From positions 1 through 26,251 of the IMG/VR virus record IMGVR_UViG_3300029266_001184: a DNA stretch of 26,251 nucleotides. One strand, given 5' to 3'. How positions within the stretch are numbered: position 1 is the stretch's first letter; every line of letters starts with the position of its first letter. Source of the DNA: a virus. The position numbers and the translations under genes were made by a program. Below the pieces are notes generated by a model that was given only the letters and a program-made list of their open reading frames with translations, had not been told where the DNA came from and made no database searches. Shown piece by piece: positions 5,864 to 13,073 of the stretch.

Positions 5864-8676
5864 TGCTTCACATAAGAGCTCGCACAGAGTATTCTTTCCG
5901 CAAAGCGTATGGTCCAATTGCAAATATAATAGAGTCAGATGGTGGTGATGCAATAGGCATTGCTGATGCTGGTACGTGGGGTCATGTTCCCTTTAGTAAT
6001 GCTTGCAAGAAGGCTGGAAAGAAACCAATATTCGGAGCCGAGATTGCAATTGTAATCGACTCAACCGATCGATCTAAACAGACCGCAAACATGATGGCTT
6101 TTATTGCTAAGAATAATGAAGGCTTGTCCGAGGTTTATGAGCTTGTTACAAGAAGCACGAGTAAGGAAAATTTTTATTACTTCCCGAGGCTCAGTTACTC
6201 CGACCTGTTCGATATATCGGAGAATGTGATTATCCTAAGTGGCACACACCCAGAGTGGGGACTGCTTCCTTTGACCAGAAAAGACGATCTTTACATTGAG
6301 ATAAATCCAATGAGTTCTAAAAAGGCTCTAGAGTTCTGCGAGAAAAAAGGCTTCAAGCCAGTAGCCACCTCCGACAATTATTATCCTAAAGTTTCCGATC
6401 GCAAGGCTTATGAGGTTCTGGTTGGAATGAATAGGATGGAACGAACCAAGCCTATGCACCTGTTAAACGAACACGAGATGCTAGACTGCATTCCTTGGCT
6501 TCCTGACGAGGCTATAGAGAACACCTATAAAATAGCAGACATGTGTAATGTTGATCTGCCTGTTGCTCAGATGATATCTTTTACACCTGAGAAAACTTTA
6601 GAGCAGATGTGTATAGATGGTGCTCCGGAAAGAGGAATAGATTTAAAAGATCCTGTTTATAAAGCTCGGCTGAAGCGTGAGCTCGATATGATAGAGCTAA
6701 AACAGTTCCACGATTATTTCTATGTTATTGCAGATATGATTAACTATGCGAAGCAACATATGTTGGTTGGTCCAGCTCGTGGATCTTCAGCTGGTTCTTT
6801 AGTTTGTTATTTAACAGGTATAACGGATGTTGACCCTATAAAGTTCGACCTCTTATTCGAAAGGTTTATTGATATTACTCGTGCTGACTTGCCTGATATT
6901 GATATTGACTTTCAGGACGACCGCAGGGAAATGGTCTTTCAATACCTGAGGGATAAGTATGGCTCCGAGAAAGTTGCTCACCTAGGAACAGTCAGCAGGT
7001 ATAAAGCCAAGAGCACAATAACCGAAGTCGCAAAAGAACTAGGAATTCCGTCTTGGGAAGTTAATGACCTGAAAGGTGCAATAATTGAGCGGAGCGGAGG
7101 AGACGCTCGTGCGGCAATGTGTATTCTAGACACCTTTAATGACCTAGACATCGGCAAGCAAGTTTTGGCTAAATATCCGCAAATGAAGATAGCAAGTAAA
7201 ATGGAGAACCACGCTCGCCACACAGGAGTTCACGCTGCTGGGATTATCGTAACTGAAGAGCCTGTGAGCAAATACTGCTCGGTGAGTGCTCAAAGTGGTG
7301 CAGCTCAGATAGATAAAAAGGATGCTGAAAACTTAAACTTACTGAAGATAGATGCCTTGGGACTTAGGACGCTATCCGTATTGCAGGATGTTTTAGATCA
7401 GGTTGGTTGGTCTAGGCAGAAGCTCGTCAGCTTTCCTTTAGAAGACGAGGAATCATTCAAGATATTAAACGACGAGAAATATGCAGGTATATTCCAGTTC
7501 GAAGGTTATGCCCTGCAATCATTAACGAGGCAGATGAAGATAGCGAACTTCGAAGATATTTGTTCTATAACTGCCTTGGCTCGTCCTGGACCATTAACCT
7601 CAGGAGGCACAACTCAGTTTATTAAAAAGAGGACAGGTGCGGAGCCTGTTTACCATTTCCATGAAATGACTAAAGAAGCAACCGATGTTACTTATGGCAT
7701 TGTGGTTTACCAAGAGCAGGTCATGACGATAGCTCGTGAGGTCGGCAAGCTGACTTGGGAAGAAGTGTCTCAGCTCCGCAGAGCTATGAGCAAATCTTTG
7801 GGCGAGGAGTTTTTCGATAGGTATTGGCAGAGGTTTAAGGTTGGTGCTGAGGAGAACGGATTAGACGAAAAGAAGTCTCGGGAAATATGGGACAATATTA
7901 ACACGATGGGATCTATGGCTTTTAACAGGAGCCATGCGGTTTCTTATGCAATGGTCAGTTATTGGTGTTGCGTTTTAAAAAGTCGTTTTCCGTTAGAGTT
8001 TGCTGCTGCTTGCCTCCGGAATGTTAAGGATGATGACCAAGGTGTAAAGCTATTGAGGGAAGTTGCTCGAGAGGGACTAGCTCATAAACCATACGACAAA
8101 TTCAAGTCTGAATTGAACTGGTCGGTACAGGATGGCGAGCTTATCGGTGGTCTTATCGGAGTCAGAGGTATTGGTCCAAAAATGGCTGATGACATTGTAA
8201 AACGCAGGGAAATGAAGCAACCTTTAACACCTCGGCAGAATACCCTCCTAGACAACGGAGAAACGCCATATGACGACATCTTTGAGTGCGAACGCAGGTT
8301 CGGGCATATTAAGAAAGATCCAGCCTCCCACAGCATAAAAACGAAGATAACAGACATCCACGACCTAGAAGCTGACAATCCTGGAGAGTTCGTTGTGTTC
8401 GGTAAGCTCGTCGAGAAAAACCTAAGAGACTTGAACGAGGCTGTAAACTTAGCCAAGCGAGGAGGTCGCAGAGCTGAAAACCACAACCTATGGCTAAACA
8501 TGAAGTTCGAGGACGACACTGGTCCAATACTAGCAGGAATAGACAGATTTAAATATCCCAAGCTCGGCAAGCCTATAGTTGAGGATGGTAAAATTGGCGA
8601 CTGGTATTTGCTAAAAGGCAAAATCAATAAAGGTTTCAGGAAATTAAACTTAGAAAAGTGGCGTAAACTCACGTAA
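5863..8676 (+). CDS. dnaE: DNA polymerase III alpha subunit (DnaE-type), replicative polymerase
   Basis: A 937-residue C-family polymerase, shorter than bacterial DnaE at about 1,160. The N-terminal PHP domain (about 1-200) has lost metal ligands: the usual HxH reads IRARTEYS and the usual TDH reads ADA, so it is probably not catalytic. The palm has GPARGSSAGSLVCYLTG and then PDIDIDF (344-350) with two catalytic aspartates. HARHTGVHAAGIIVT, IFQFEGYALQSL, the LARPGPLTSGG block and FNRSHAVSYAMVSYW follow as expected for the family. A helix-hairpin-helix lies at IGVRGIGPKMADDIV and an OB-like domain forms the C-terminus. It starts in TAATG, directly after the micro-ORF, and sits beside an epsilon-like exonuclease, so it is likely the phage replicase. 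Its stop overlaps promoter copy 3. Confidence 0.93.
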   Translation: MLHIRARTEYSFRKAYGPIANIIESDGGDAIGIADAGTWGHVPFSNACKKAGKKPIFGAEIAIVIDSTDRSKQTANMMAFIAKNNEGLSEVYELVTRSTSKENFYYFPRLSYSDLFDISENVIILSGTHPEWGLLPLTRKDDLYIEINPMSSKKALEFCEKKGFKPVATSDNYYPKVSDRKAYEVLVGMNRMERTKPMHLLNEHEMLDCIPWLPDEAIENTYKIADMCNVDLPVAQMISFTPEKTLEQMCIDGAPERGIDLKDPVYKARLKRELDMIELKQFHDYFYVIADMINYAKQHMLVGPARGSSAGSLVCYLTGITDVDPIKFDLLFERFIDITRADLPDIDIDFQDDRREMVFQYLRDKYGSEKVAHLGTVSRYKAKSTITEVAKELGIPSWEVNDLKGAIIERSGGDARAAMCILDTFNDLDIGKQVLAKYPQMKIASKMENHARHTGVHAAGIIVTEEPVSKYCSVSAQSGAAQIDKKDAENLNLLKIDALGLRTLSVLQDVLDQVGWSRQKLVSFPLEDEESFKILNDEKYAGIFQFEGYALQSLTRQMKIANFEDICSITALARPGPLTSGGTTQFIKKRTGAEPVYHFHEMTKEATDVTYGIVVYQEQVMTIAREVGKLTWEEVSQLRRAMSKSLGEEFFDRYWQRFKVGAEENGLDEKKSREIWDNINTMGSMAFNRSHAVSYAMVSYWCCVLKSRFPLEFAAACLRNVKDDDQGVKLLREVAREGLAHKPYDKFKSELNWSVQDGELIGGLIGVRGIGPKMADDIVKRREMKQPLTPRQNTLLDNGETPYDDIFECERRFGHIKKDPASHSIKTKITDIHDLEADNPGEFVVFGKLVEKNLRDLNEAVNLAKRGGRRAENHNLWLNMKFEDDTGPILAGIDRFKYPKLGKPIVEDGKIGDWYLLKGKINKGFRKLNLEKWRKLT

Positions 8677-8760
8677 GTGATTGTTTTATATAGTGAAGAA
8701 AACGCTTTACTTCTCTGGTGTATAGAGATAGAATACTTATATAAACTGAGAAAGGAACTA
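8673..8760 (+). promoter_or_regulatory. Promoter cassette copy 3
   Basis: TTTACT at 8706-8711, a 17-bp spacer, TAGAAT at 8729-8734, then TGAGAAAGGA ending at 8756 and ATG at 8764. A diverged upstream box GTAAGTGATTGTTTTATA begins at 8673 inside the stop region of the polymerase gene, 33 bases ahead of the -35. The spacing matches copies 1 and 2, with GATAGAATACTT the best-kept block. This copy is the most diverged in the box. Confidence 0.8.
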
Positions 8761-8763
8761 AAA

Positions 8764-8949
8764 ATGACAATCGCAACTTTAAAAATTGAAAATGCAAAGC
8801 ACTCATACGATGTAGAGGTTTCTGTTTATAAAGACGGAAAATATTATACTAGCGATAATGTTAGTGTAGAGGCAAACAGTCGTACACAAGCTGGATCAAT
8901 GGTTAGAAAATCTGGCTATGATGTTCGATCAGTAAATATGACTGGATAG
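8764..8949 (+). CDS. Small hypothetical protein behind promoter copy 3
   Basis: A 61-residue protein starting at ATG 8764, 7 bases after the TGAGAAAGGA ribosome binding site. An in-frame upstream start at 8677 is rejected because it would run through the promoter. The sequence alternates hydrophobic and polar residues (ATLKIEN, YDVEVSVYKDGKYY, NVSVEA), suggesting a small beta-sheet domain, followed by a short helix SRTQAGSMVRKSGYD. I do not recognise the family. It is transcribed from its own strong-looking promoter and followed by a hairpin, so it may be a highly expressed single-gene unit. Phage inhibitors of host functions often look like this, but no such role is shown. Confidence 0.7.
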   Translation: MTIATLKIENAKHSYDVEVSVYKDGKYYTSDNVSVEANSRTQAGSMVRKSGYDVRSVNMTG

Positions 8950-8970
8950 ATCGCTGATTGATCTTAACTG

Positions 8971-8990
8971 GTGAGCATTAATTTGCTCAC
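8971..8990 (+). terminator. Perfect 7-bp hairpin after the 8764 gene
   Basis: GTGAGCA, six-base loop TTAATT, then TGCTCAC, a perfect 7-bp stem 22 bases after the stop. It is followed by TTATTAAG rather than a clean T-run, so termination would be partial. It is the only strong inverted repeat in the 84-base gap before the next gene. An operator for a dimeric repressor is an alternative reading. Confidence 0.45.
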
Positions 8991-9015
8991 TTATTAAGAC
9001 TAATTACCAACCCAC

Positions 9016-9025
9016 TGAGAAAGGA
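9016..9025 (+). promoter_or_regulatory. TGAGAAAGGA ribosome binding site of the 9034 gene
   Basis: The shared ten-base leader found before five plus-strand genes, here 8 bases ahead of ATG 9034. No TAGAAT or TTTAC element lies at the cassette positions, so this copy is the leader without the promoter. Transcription probably reads through the hairpin at 8971-8990. Confidence 0.6.
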
Positions 9026-9033
9026 CTATCAAA

Positions 9034-9528
9034 ATGAATAAGCACAACCCTAAAATTCGCCAGATAATTTACTGCGACACAGGCATCCACAGAACTACAT
9101 GGTGTGGACCATTTTCTGTTGCGACTGTAGCTGGCATTGAATACGAACCAGCTTACCAGACTTTGCGCAAGATCCGTGGCAAGCGTCATTGTAAAGGTGT
9201 TAGCAATAGCAACATCGCAGTGGCTTGTAAAAAGCTCGGTCTAAAAGGCAAGTGGACTCACCTAGAGAAAAAGCGAAAGCTGAGTAAGTTCGTTCCGGAA
9301 AACCTAGAGCAAGGCAAAGTTTATATTATTCAAATTACTCGCCACGTTTTAGTTATGGACACTCGTGACTGGACCACAATCGACAATCAGGTTCCTGAGT
9401 GGAGAGCCATGGACGCTTCGCACCACTGGAGCAAAAAGCTGGTTCATGCTTTTTACGAAGTTGAGAACCCTAAGTTCGACAGCCACTGCGACGACCAATT
9501 CACTTTCGATTTCGATCTGGTGGCGTAA
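9034..9528 (+). CDS. Papain-like/C39-like cysteine peptidase-fold phage protein (putative)
   Basis: A 164-residue protein. Residues 21-31, TTWCGPFSVAT, look like the nucleophile region of papain-fold peptidases: Trp-Cys-Gly-Pro at the start of a helix with Cys24. Further on, VYIIQITRHVLVMDT gives His104 on a strand, and TIDNQ gives Asp118 as a possible third residue. This order (Cys, His, Asp/Asn) and spacing are those of the papain-like clan. The target could be a host protein, a phage protein or an amide in peptidoglycan. The next gene is a SleB-type cell wall hydrolase overlapping by one base (TAATG), which favours a joint cell-wall role. The fold call is by motif only; the family may also be non-catalytic. 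Confidence 0.55.
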   Translation: MNKHNPKIRQIIYCDTGIHRTTWCGPFSVATVAGIEYEPAYQTLRKIRGKRHCKGVSNSNIAVACKKLGLKGKWTHLEKKRKLSKFVPENLEQGKVYIIQITRHVLVMDTRDWTTIDNQVPEWRAMDASHHWSKKLVHAFYEVENPKFDSHCDDQFTFDFDLVA

Positions 9529-9971
9529 TGTTAGAAACAGCTCTTATGTGTCTAGCCTTGAACATATACTTCGAGGCTAGATCGGAACCGATACAAGGTC
9601 AAGTCGCAATAGCCGAGGTCACTCTTAATAGGGTGGCTTCGGCTAATTATCCAAACGATGTTTGTTCAGTTGTTTTGCAAGAAAACAGCTCTGGTTGCCA
9701 GTTTAGTTGGTGGTGCGACGGGAAGTCGGACAGTCCTAAAGAACACACCTCCCTACGAACCTCAAAAGCAATAGCCAAGTTGATGCTAGAGGAAGGCGAA
9801 TATATCAGCGTTGTTGGGGAAAATGCTACACACTACCACAATAATGAAGTTCACCCATACTGGGCAGACGAACTGCAAAGGATAAAACGTGTCGGGAGAC
9901 ATATTTTTTATAAGGAAAAAAGCGAAGAATGGTTGCGTCCAATGGCGAGACCTAAAAGACTCTTTGAGTAA
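9528..9971 (+). CDS. SleB-type cell wall hydrolase (Hydrolase_2 family)
   Basis: A 147-residue protein with the whole SleB/CwlJ pattern: ALNIYFEARSEPIQGQVAIA (Glu16 is the likely catalytic acid), LNRVASANYPNDVCSVV, CQFSWWCDGKSD, ATHYHNNEVHPYWA and GRHIFY. The family cleaves peptidoglycan glycan strands, usually as lytic transglycosylases. There is no clear signal peptide, although the N-terminus is fairly hydrophobic, so export may need a helper. It starts at ATG 9528 in TAATG after the peptidase-like gene. A second muralytic enzyme (GH19, minus strand 23718-24332) is in the late block, so this one may serve another step, such as entry or remodelling of the wall early in infection. Confidence 0.88.
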   Translation: MLETALMCLALNIYFEARSEPIQGQVAIAEVTLNRVASANYPNDVCSVVLQENSSGCQFSWWCDGKSDSPKEHTSLRTSKAIAKLMLEEGEYISVVGENATHYHNNEVHPYWADELQRIKRVGRHIFYKEKSEEWLRPMARPKRLFE

Positions 9972-9975
9972 AAAG

Positions 9976-10060
9976 TTGTAAGTCATTGTTTTTAAATGAA
10001 TCAAAGTTCTTTACCTTTCTGTCACATTCAGATAGAATACTTATATCAACTGAGAAAGGA
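9976..10060 (+). promoter_or_regulatory. Promoter cassette copy 2
   Basis: A box identical to copy 1 over 21 bases (9976-9996), then TTTACC at 10010-10015, a 17-bp spacer, TAGAAT at 10033-10038 and TGAGAAAGGA at 10051-10060, with ATG at 10068. It begins 4 bases after the stop of the wall hydrolase gene. Identity with copy 1 falls between the box and the -35 and in the spacer. The box, -35, -10 and ribosome binding site are kept, as expected for functional parts. Confidence 0.85.
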
Positions 10061-10067
10061 ATAAATT

Positions 10068-10760
10068 ATGTCGATATTTTTACCAGTCACTTCCGCAGGA
10101 TACAACAGACCTTGGACCAAGGAGCAGATTGTTGCTCGTGGAATCCAGAAAAGGAAATTTGCAGCCCAGCAAAAGGCGAGATTTATGGCTCCTGAAAATA
10201 AAGCTAAATTCAATGAAACCAATCCAGGACTTATAGATGCTCTTAGAGAGTTGACTTCTTGGAATTCTTTTGCTGCTTCTTTAGTAGAGCAGTTCGACGA
10301 TCGTGGTTCGCTTTCCGACAAGCAGACTGGTGCTGCTGTTGCGATGCTTATGAAGGTAAAAGCCAATCAGGCTACACGTGCCGAAGCACCTAGTGTTGAT
10401 CTTGGTAATGTAGTTGCTATGTTCAACAAAGCTCACGAGGCTATCAAGACACCTAAGTTCCGTTTTGAGGACTTGGTTATCTCTCGTGCACCCGACACTG
10501 GTGCTAATGCTGGTGCGTTATATGTTAAGGCTGATGGCCAGTATGTCGGTAAGGTTAAGGAAGGCAAGTTCTTCGGTATTCGTTTTACACCCGAGGACAC
10601 GCTCTCTAAGCTCCAACAGATAGCCGAGAGCCCACTTTCCTCAGCTGTAGCCTATGGTCGCAAAACAGGCACCTGTGCGTGCTGTGGTCGTGAGCTTACT
10701 GTACACGCAAGCATCGAGCGTGGCATCGGACCAATATGTGCAGAAAGGTTCGGACTATGA
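10068..10760 (+). CDS. DUF6011-like zinc-binding phage protein
   Basis: A 230-residue protein directly behind promoter copy 2, with its ATG 7 bases after the ribosome binding site. The C-terminus has GTCACCGREL and then SIERGIGPICAERFG (about residues 201-229), a pattern of DUF6011 with Cys203, Cys206 and Cys224 and one more ligand to complete a zinc site. The middle (about 120-190) forms a beta-rich segment including YVKADGQYVGKVKEGKFFG. The N-terminus is basic and helical. Proteins of this type are common in phages and predicted to bind nucleic acid, but their role is unknown. It overlaps the next gene by 4 bases (ATGA) and heads a unit with the SNF2 helicase and nuclease. Confidence 0.75.
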   Translation: MSIFLPVTSAGYNRPWTKEQIVARGIQKRKFAAQQKARFMAPENKAKFNETNPGLIDALRELTSWNSFAASLVEQFDDRGSLSDKQTGAAVAMLMKVKANQATRAEAPSVDLGNVVAMFNKAHEAIKTPKFRFEDLVISRAPDTGANAGALYVKADGQYVGKVKEGKFFGIRFTPEDTLSKLQQIAESPLSSAVAYGRKTGTCACCGRELTVHASIERGIGPICAERFGL

Positions 10761-10954
10761 GCGAGGAAAGGAAACATGGCTCCCCTTATCATAGGGGGAG
10801 CATGGATGCTTATTATGGTCGCAGACCTAGACCTCACATCTGGCTGGATAGCATGGGAAGAGAAAGAGTTCCCGAGGACAAAATGACTAAAGACCAGATT
10901 AAAGACTATTACAGAGGCTATGACGAAGAAGACGATCGGAAGGACTGGGGATGA
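10757..10954 (+). CDS. Small phage protein of the GSPYHRGSMDAYYGRRP type
   Basis: A 65-residue protein starting at ATG 10757 over the stop of the DUF6011-like gene, and itself overlapping the SNF2 gene by 4 bases. GSPYHRGSMDAYYGRRPRPH is a pattern I associate with small conserved phage proteins that carry GSPxDRGxADxYYGR. The rest is charged and ends in an acidic tail, YYRGYDEEDDRKDW. The function is unknown. The sequence coding for the GSPYHRGS segment also forms a 9-bp hairpin (10779-10801) and contains an overlapping frame; both are treated as findings. Confidence 0.65.
   Translation: MSEERKHGSPYHRGSMDAYYGRRPRPHIWLDSMGRERVPEDKMTKDQIKDYYRGYDEEDDRKDWG
10779..10801 (+). other. GC-rich 9-bp hairpin inside the start of the 10757 gene
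   Basis: GCTCCCCTT, loop ATCAT, AGGGGGAGC: nine pairs, one of them a G-U wobble, starting 19 bases after the last base of the start codon of the 10757 gene. It is one of the most GC-rich structures in an otherwise AT-rich block. No T-run follows, so it is not an intrinsic terminator. It may slow or shape translation of this coupled set, or may follow by chance from the amino acids encoded. Confidence 0.5.
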
Positions 10955-12648
10955 TAATAACCAAGGCAGATTACGGAAAGTATTTAGTCATCAAGTCTAA
11001 GCTCGTTGGCGATACTTTCGAAAAGTTATCTACACTTCCAGGATTTAAGAAGTGGGTCGGCAGGGATCTCCTGTTCGATCCCACAGGTGCGAATATCGAT
11101 AGAATTCGTAAATACTTTCCTGAAGCTGAGTGGGATGAGTCTGCTTCTCCAGCACTTGACCAATACATTAGCAACCTAAAAGAGATGGAAGCTAATATTC
11201 AGATGAAAAAAGCTGAGTTGCCTAGCAACGACGATTATGATTTTAAGACCAAGCCTTTCGACCACCAACGCAAAGCCTTCTACATGAGCCGAGACAAAAA
11301 GTCTTTCGCTTTATTAATGGAACAAGGCACAGGTAAAACTAAAGTTATAATTGACAACGCTGCATATCTTTATGCAAAAGGTGAGATAACTTCGCTTGTT
11401 GTTATTGCTCCTAATGGAGTTCACCGCAACTGGTTAAAAGAGCTAGACATCCATATGCCCGATTGGTGTATTCGAAAGTCTTTTTATTATTCCTCCGGAA
11501 TGACTAAAAAACGCATCGAGGAATATGATGCTGTACTAGGCTCTTCCGAGTGCCTTAAAATATTCACTTTTAATGTTGAGGCTTTTGCAAGTCCCAAAGC
11601 AATATACTATATGCAAAAGATCCTAGTCAGCAACAAGACAATGCTAGTTGTAGACGAAAGCTCTAGGATCAAACGTCCAGGAGCCAAGCGAACTAAAATA
11701 ATAACAAAATTCGGAAAACAAGCCGACTATAAAAGAATAATGACTGGTACACCTGTGACTAAAGGTCCAGAGGATGTTTATTCTCAGTTCAAGTTCCTAG
11801 ACTCACAAGTCCTAGGCTATGACAGTTTTTATTCGTTTCGTGCGAGATACTGTGTTATGGGTGGCTTCGAGAATAAACAGATTATATCTTACCAGAATAT
11901 AGACGAGCTGACTCGAAACATCGAAGGTCACAGCTTTAGAGTTTTAAAGAAAGACTGCCTAGACCTACCTGATAAAATATATCAGCGTCATTATGTAGAG
12001 ATGACTCCTAAACAAAAGAAACTTTACCAGACTATGAAAAAGTCTTTCGTTGCTGAACTGGAAGGCAACATGATAGAAGCACCCGAAGCAATTACTCGTT
12101 TACTTAGGCTTCAGCAGATACTTTGCGGTTGGTTTCCGAGCGAGGGAAGCGTCACCCAGATAGACGATAAGAATCCTCGAATAGAGGCTCTAAAAGAGAT
12201 ACTAAGCGACATCGACTCTAAGGTGATTATTTGGGCACGTTTCAAGGCTGATTTAAGAGCAATAGAGCGAGCTCTTGGAGATCTAGCGGTAAGTTACCAC
12301 GGAGACGTTACAACAGACGCTAGAGAGGTTGCAGTCGATCGCTTTCAGAATGACCCATCTATTAAATATTTTATCGGTCAGCCTCAGTCTGGGGGAATAG
12401 GCTTGACGCTTACTGCCGCGGATTATGCTATTTATTATTCCAACAGCTTCGATCTAGAACAACGCATGCAATCCGAAGATAGATGCCACCGCATCGGAAC
12501 TAAAAACAACGTCACCTATATCGACATCGAAACACGCAAGTCCGTCGATAGTAAAATAATTAAAGCTCTGCGAGAGAAAAAGAACCTCGCTGATGTTATA
12601 ACTAAAGACCCAATATCATTATTTATGTCGGAGGAAGACAATGAGTGA
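10951..12648 (+). CDS. SNF2-type superfamily 2 helicase/ATPase
   Basis: A 565-residue SF2 protein. Residues about 100-110 (KPFDHQRKAFY) are the Q-motif-like entry. Walker A is MEQGTGKTKV (Lys129), motif II is VVDESSRIK (Asp235, Glu236; DESS instead of DEAH), motif III is MTGTPVTKGP (about 264-273), and motif VI is QSEDRCHRIGTKNNV (about 506-520). The two RecA-like lobes and the Gln-x2-Asp-Arg-x-His-Arg-x-Gly motif put it in the SNF2/RapA group of ATP-driven DNA translocases. The first 95 residues form a separate N-terminal region. It overlaps the following VRR-NUC nuclease by 8 bases, an arrangement repeated in many phages, which suggests that they work on the same DNA structure during replication or recombination. 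Confidence 0.9.
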   Translation: MIITKADYGKYLVIKSKLVGDTFEKLSTLPGFKKWVGRDLLFDPTGANIDRIRKYFPEAEWDESASPALDQYISNLKEMEANIQMKKAELPSNDDYDFKTKPFDHQRKAFYMSRDKKSFALLMEQGTGKTKVIIDNAAYLYAKGEITSLVVIAPNGVHRNWLKELDIHMPDWCIRKSFYYSSGMTKKRIEEYDAVLGSSECLKIFTFNVEAFASPKAIYYMQKILVSNKTMLVVDESSRIKRPGAKRTKIITKFGKQADYKRIMTGTPVTKGPEDVYSQFKFLDSQVLGYDSFYSFRARYCVMGGFENKQIISYQNIDELTRNIEGHSFRVLKKDCLDLPDKIYQRHYVEMTPKQKKLYQTMKKSFVAELEGNMIEAPEAITRLLRLQQILCGWFPSEGSVTQIDDKNPRIEALKEILSDIDSKVIIWARFKADLRAIERALGDLAVSYHGDVTTDAREVAVDRFQNDPSIKYFIGQPQSGGIGLTLTAADYAIYYSNSFDLEQRMQSEDRCHRIGTKNNVTYIDIETRKSVDSKIIKALREKKNLADVITKDPISLFMSEEDNE

Positions 12649-13060
12649 GAAAAATTTCTGGACGTTGCTTAGGAACAACTTGCCTTTAACTATGTATCGT
12701 GTTGAGAATAGAGTTGCCCAAGGAATGCCAGATGTTCACTATATAAGAGAAAGCAACTCTGGCTGGATAGAACTCAAATACATGGATAAATGGCCAAAGA
12801 AGCGTTTCGTCAGTGGTCTTAGATTAAATCAAGCAATGTGGGCAAACAAGTATATTCTAAACGGAGGCAGGAGCTGGATACTTATTCGTGTTGGCAGGGA
12901 CTTTACTGTTCTGGTCAGTGGGCATTATGCTAAAGATCTTTTCGACAGACCCTCCAGAAAGCATCTTATGGAAATATCATCTTGGAGCCAAAAAGGTAAT
13001 TTAAGCACAGAAGACTGGGAGTCTCTGGCGAAAACTATTTCTCTTTCTCATAAGAAATAG
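12641..13060 (+). CDS. VRR-NUC-type PD-(D/E)XK nuclease
   Basis: A 139-residue protein starting inside the end of the SNF2 gene (ATGAGTGA overlap). The nuclease core is visible: Glu22 in RVENRVAQGMPDV, Asp31 of GMPD, and Glu44-x-Lys46 in GWIELKYMDKWP, followed by LRLNQAMWA and a Gly-Gly turn, SWILIRVGRDF. This is the VRR-NUC arrangement shared with FAN1-type and phage nucleases that cut branched DNA. The partner ATPase just upstream could move along or remodel the substrate. It is the last plus-strand gene; its final 26 bases overlap the end of the convergent minus-strand gene. Confidence 0.85.
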   Translation: MSEKNFWTLLRNNLPLTMYRVENRVAQGMPDVHYIRESNSGWIELKYMDKWPKKRFVSGLRLNQAMWANKYILNGGRSWILIRVGRDFTVLVSGHYAKDLFDRPSRKHLMEISSWSQKGNLSTEDWESLAKTISLSHKK

Positions 13061-13073
13061 AAGTTTTATTTTT
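13031..13073. terminator. Imperfect AT-rich hairpin between convergent blocks, possible bidirectional terminator
   Basis: AAAACTATTTCT (13031-13042) can pair with AGAAAT (13053-13058) and AGTTTT (13062-13067), with a 3-base bulge. In plus orientation the stem runs into TTTTATTTTT (13064-13073), as expected for an intrinsic terminator, though the stem is AT-rich. In minus orientation only four T residues would follow, so it should work better for the plus block. It covers the stop codons of both converging genes. Confidence 0.4.

Noticed and set aside
8082-8672. A 196-codon frame on the minus strand inside the polymerase gene
   Set aside because: It lies wholly antisense to the conserved polymerase C-terminus, has a Ser/Leu/Pro-rich shadow composition and no ribosome binding site or neighbours on its strand.
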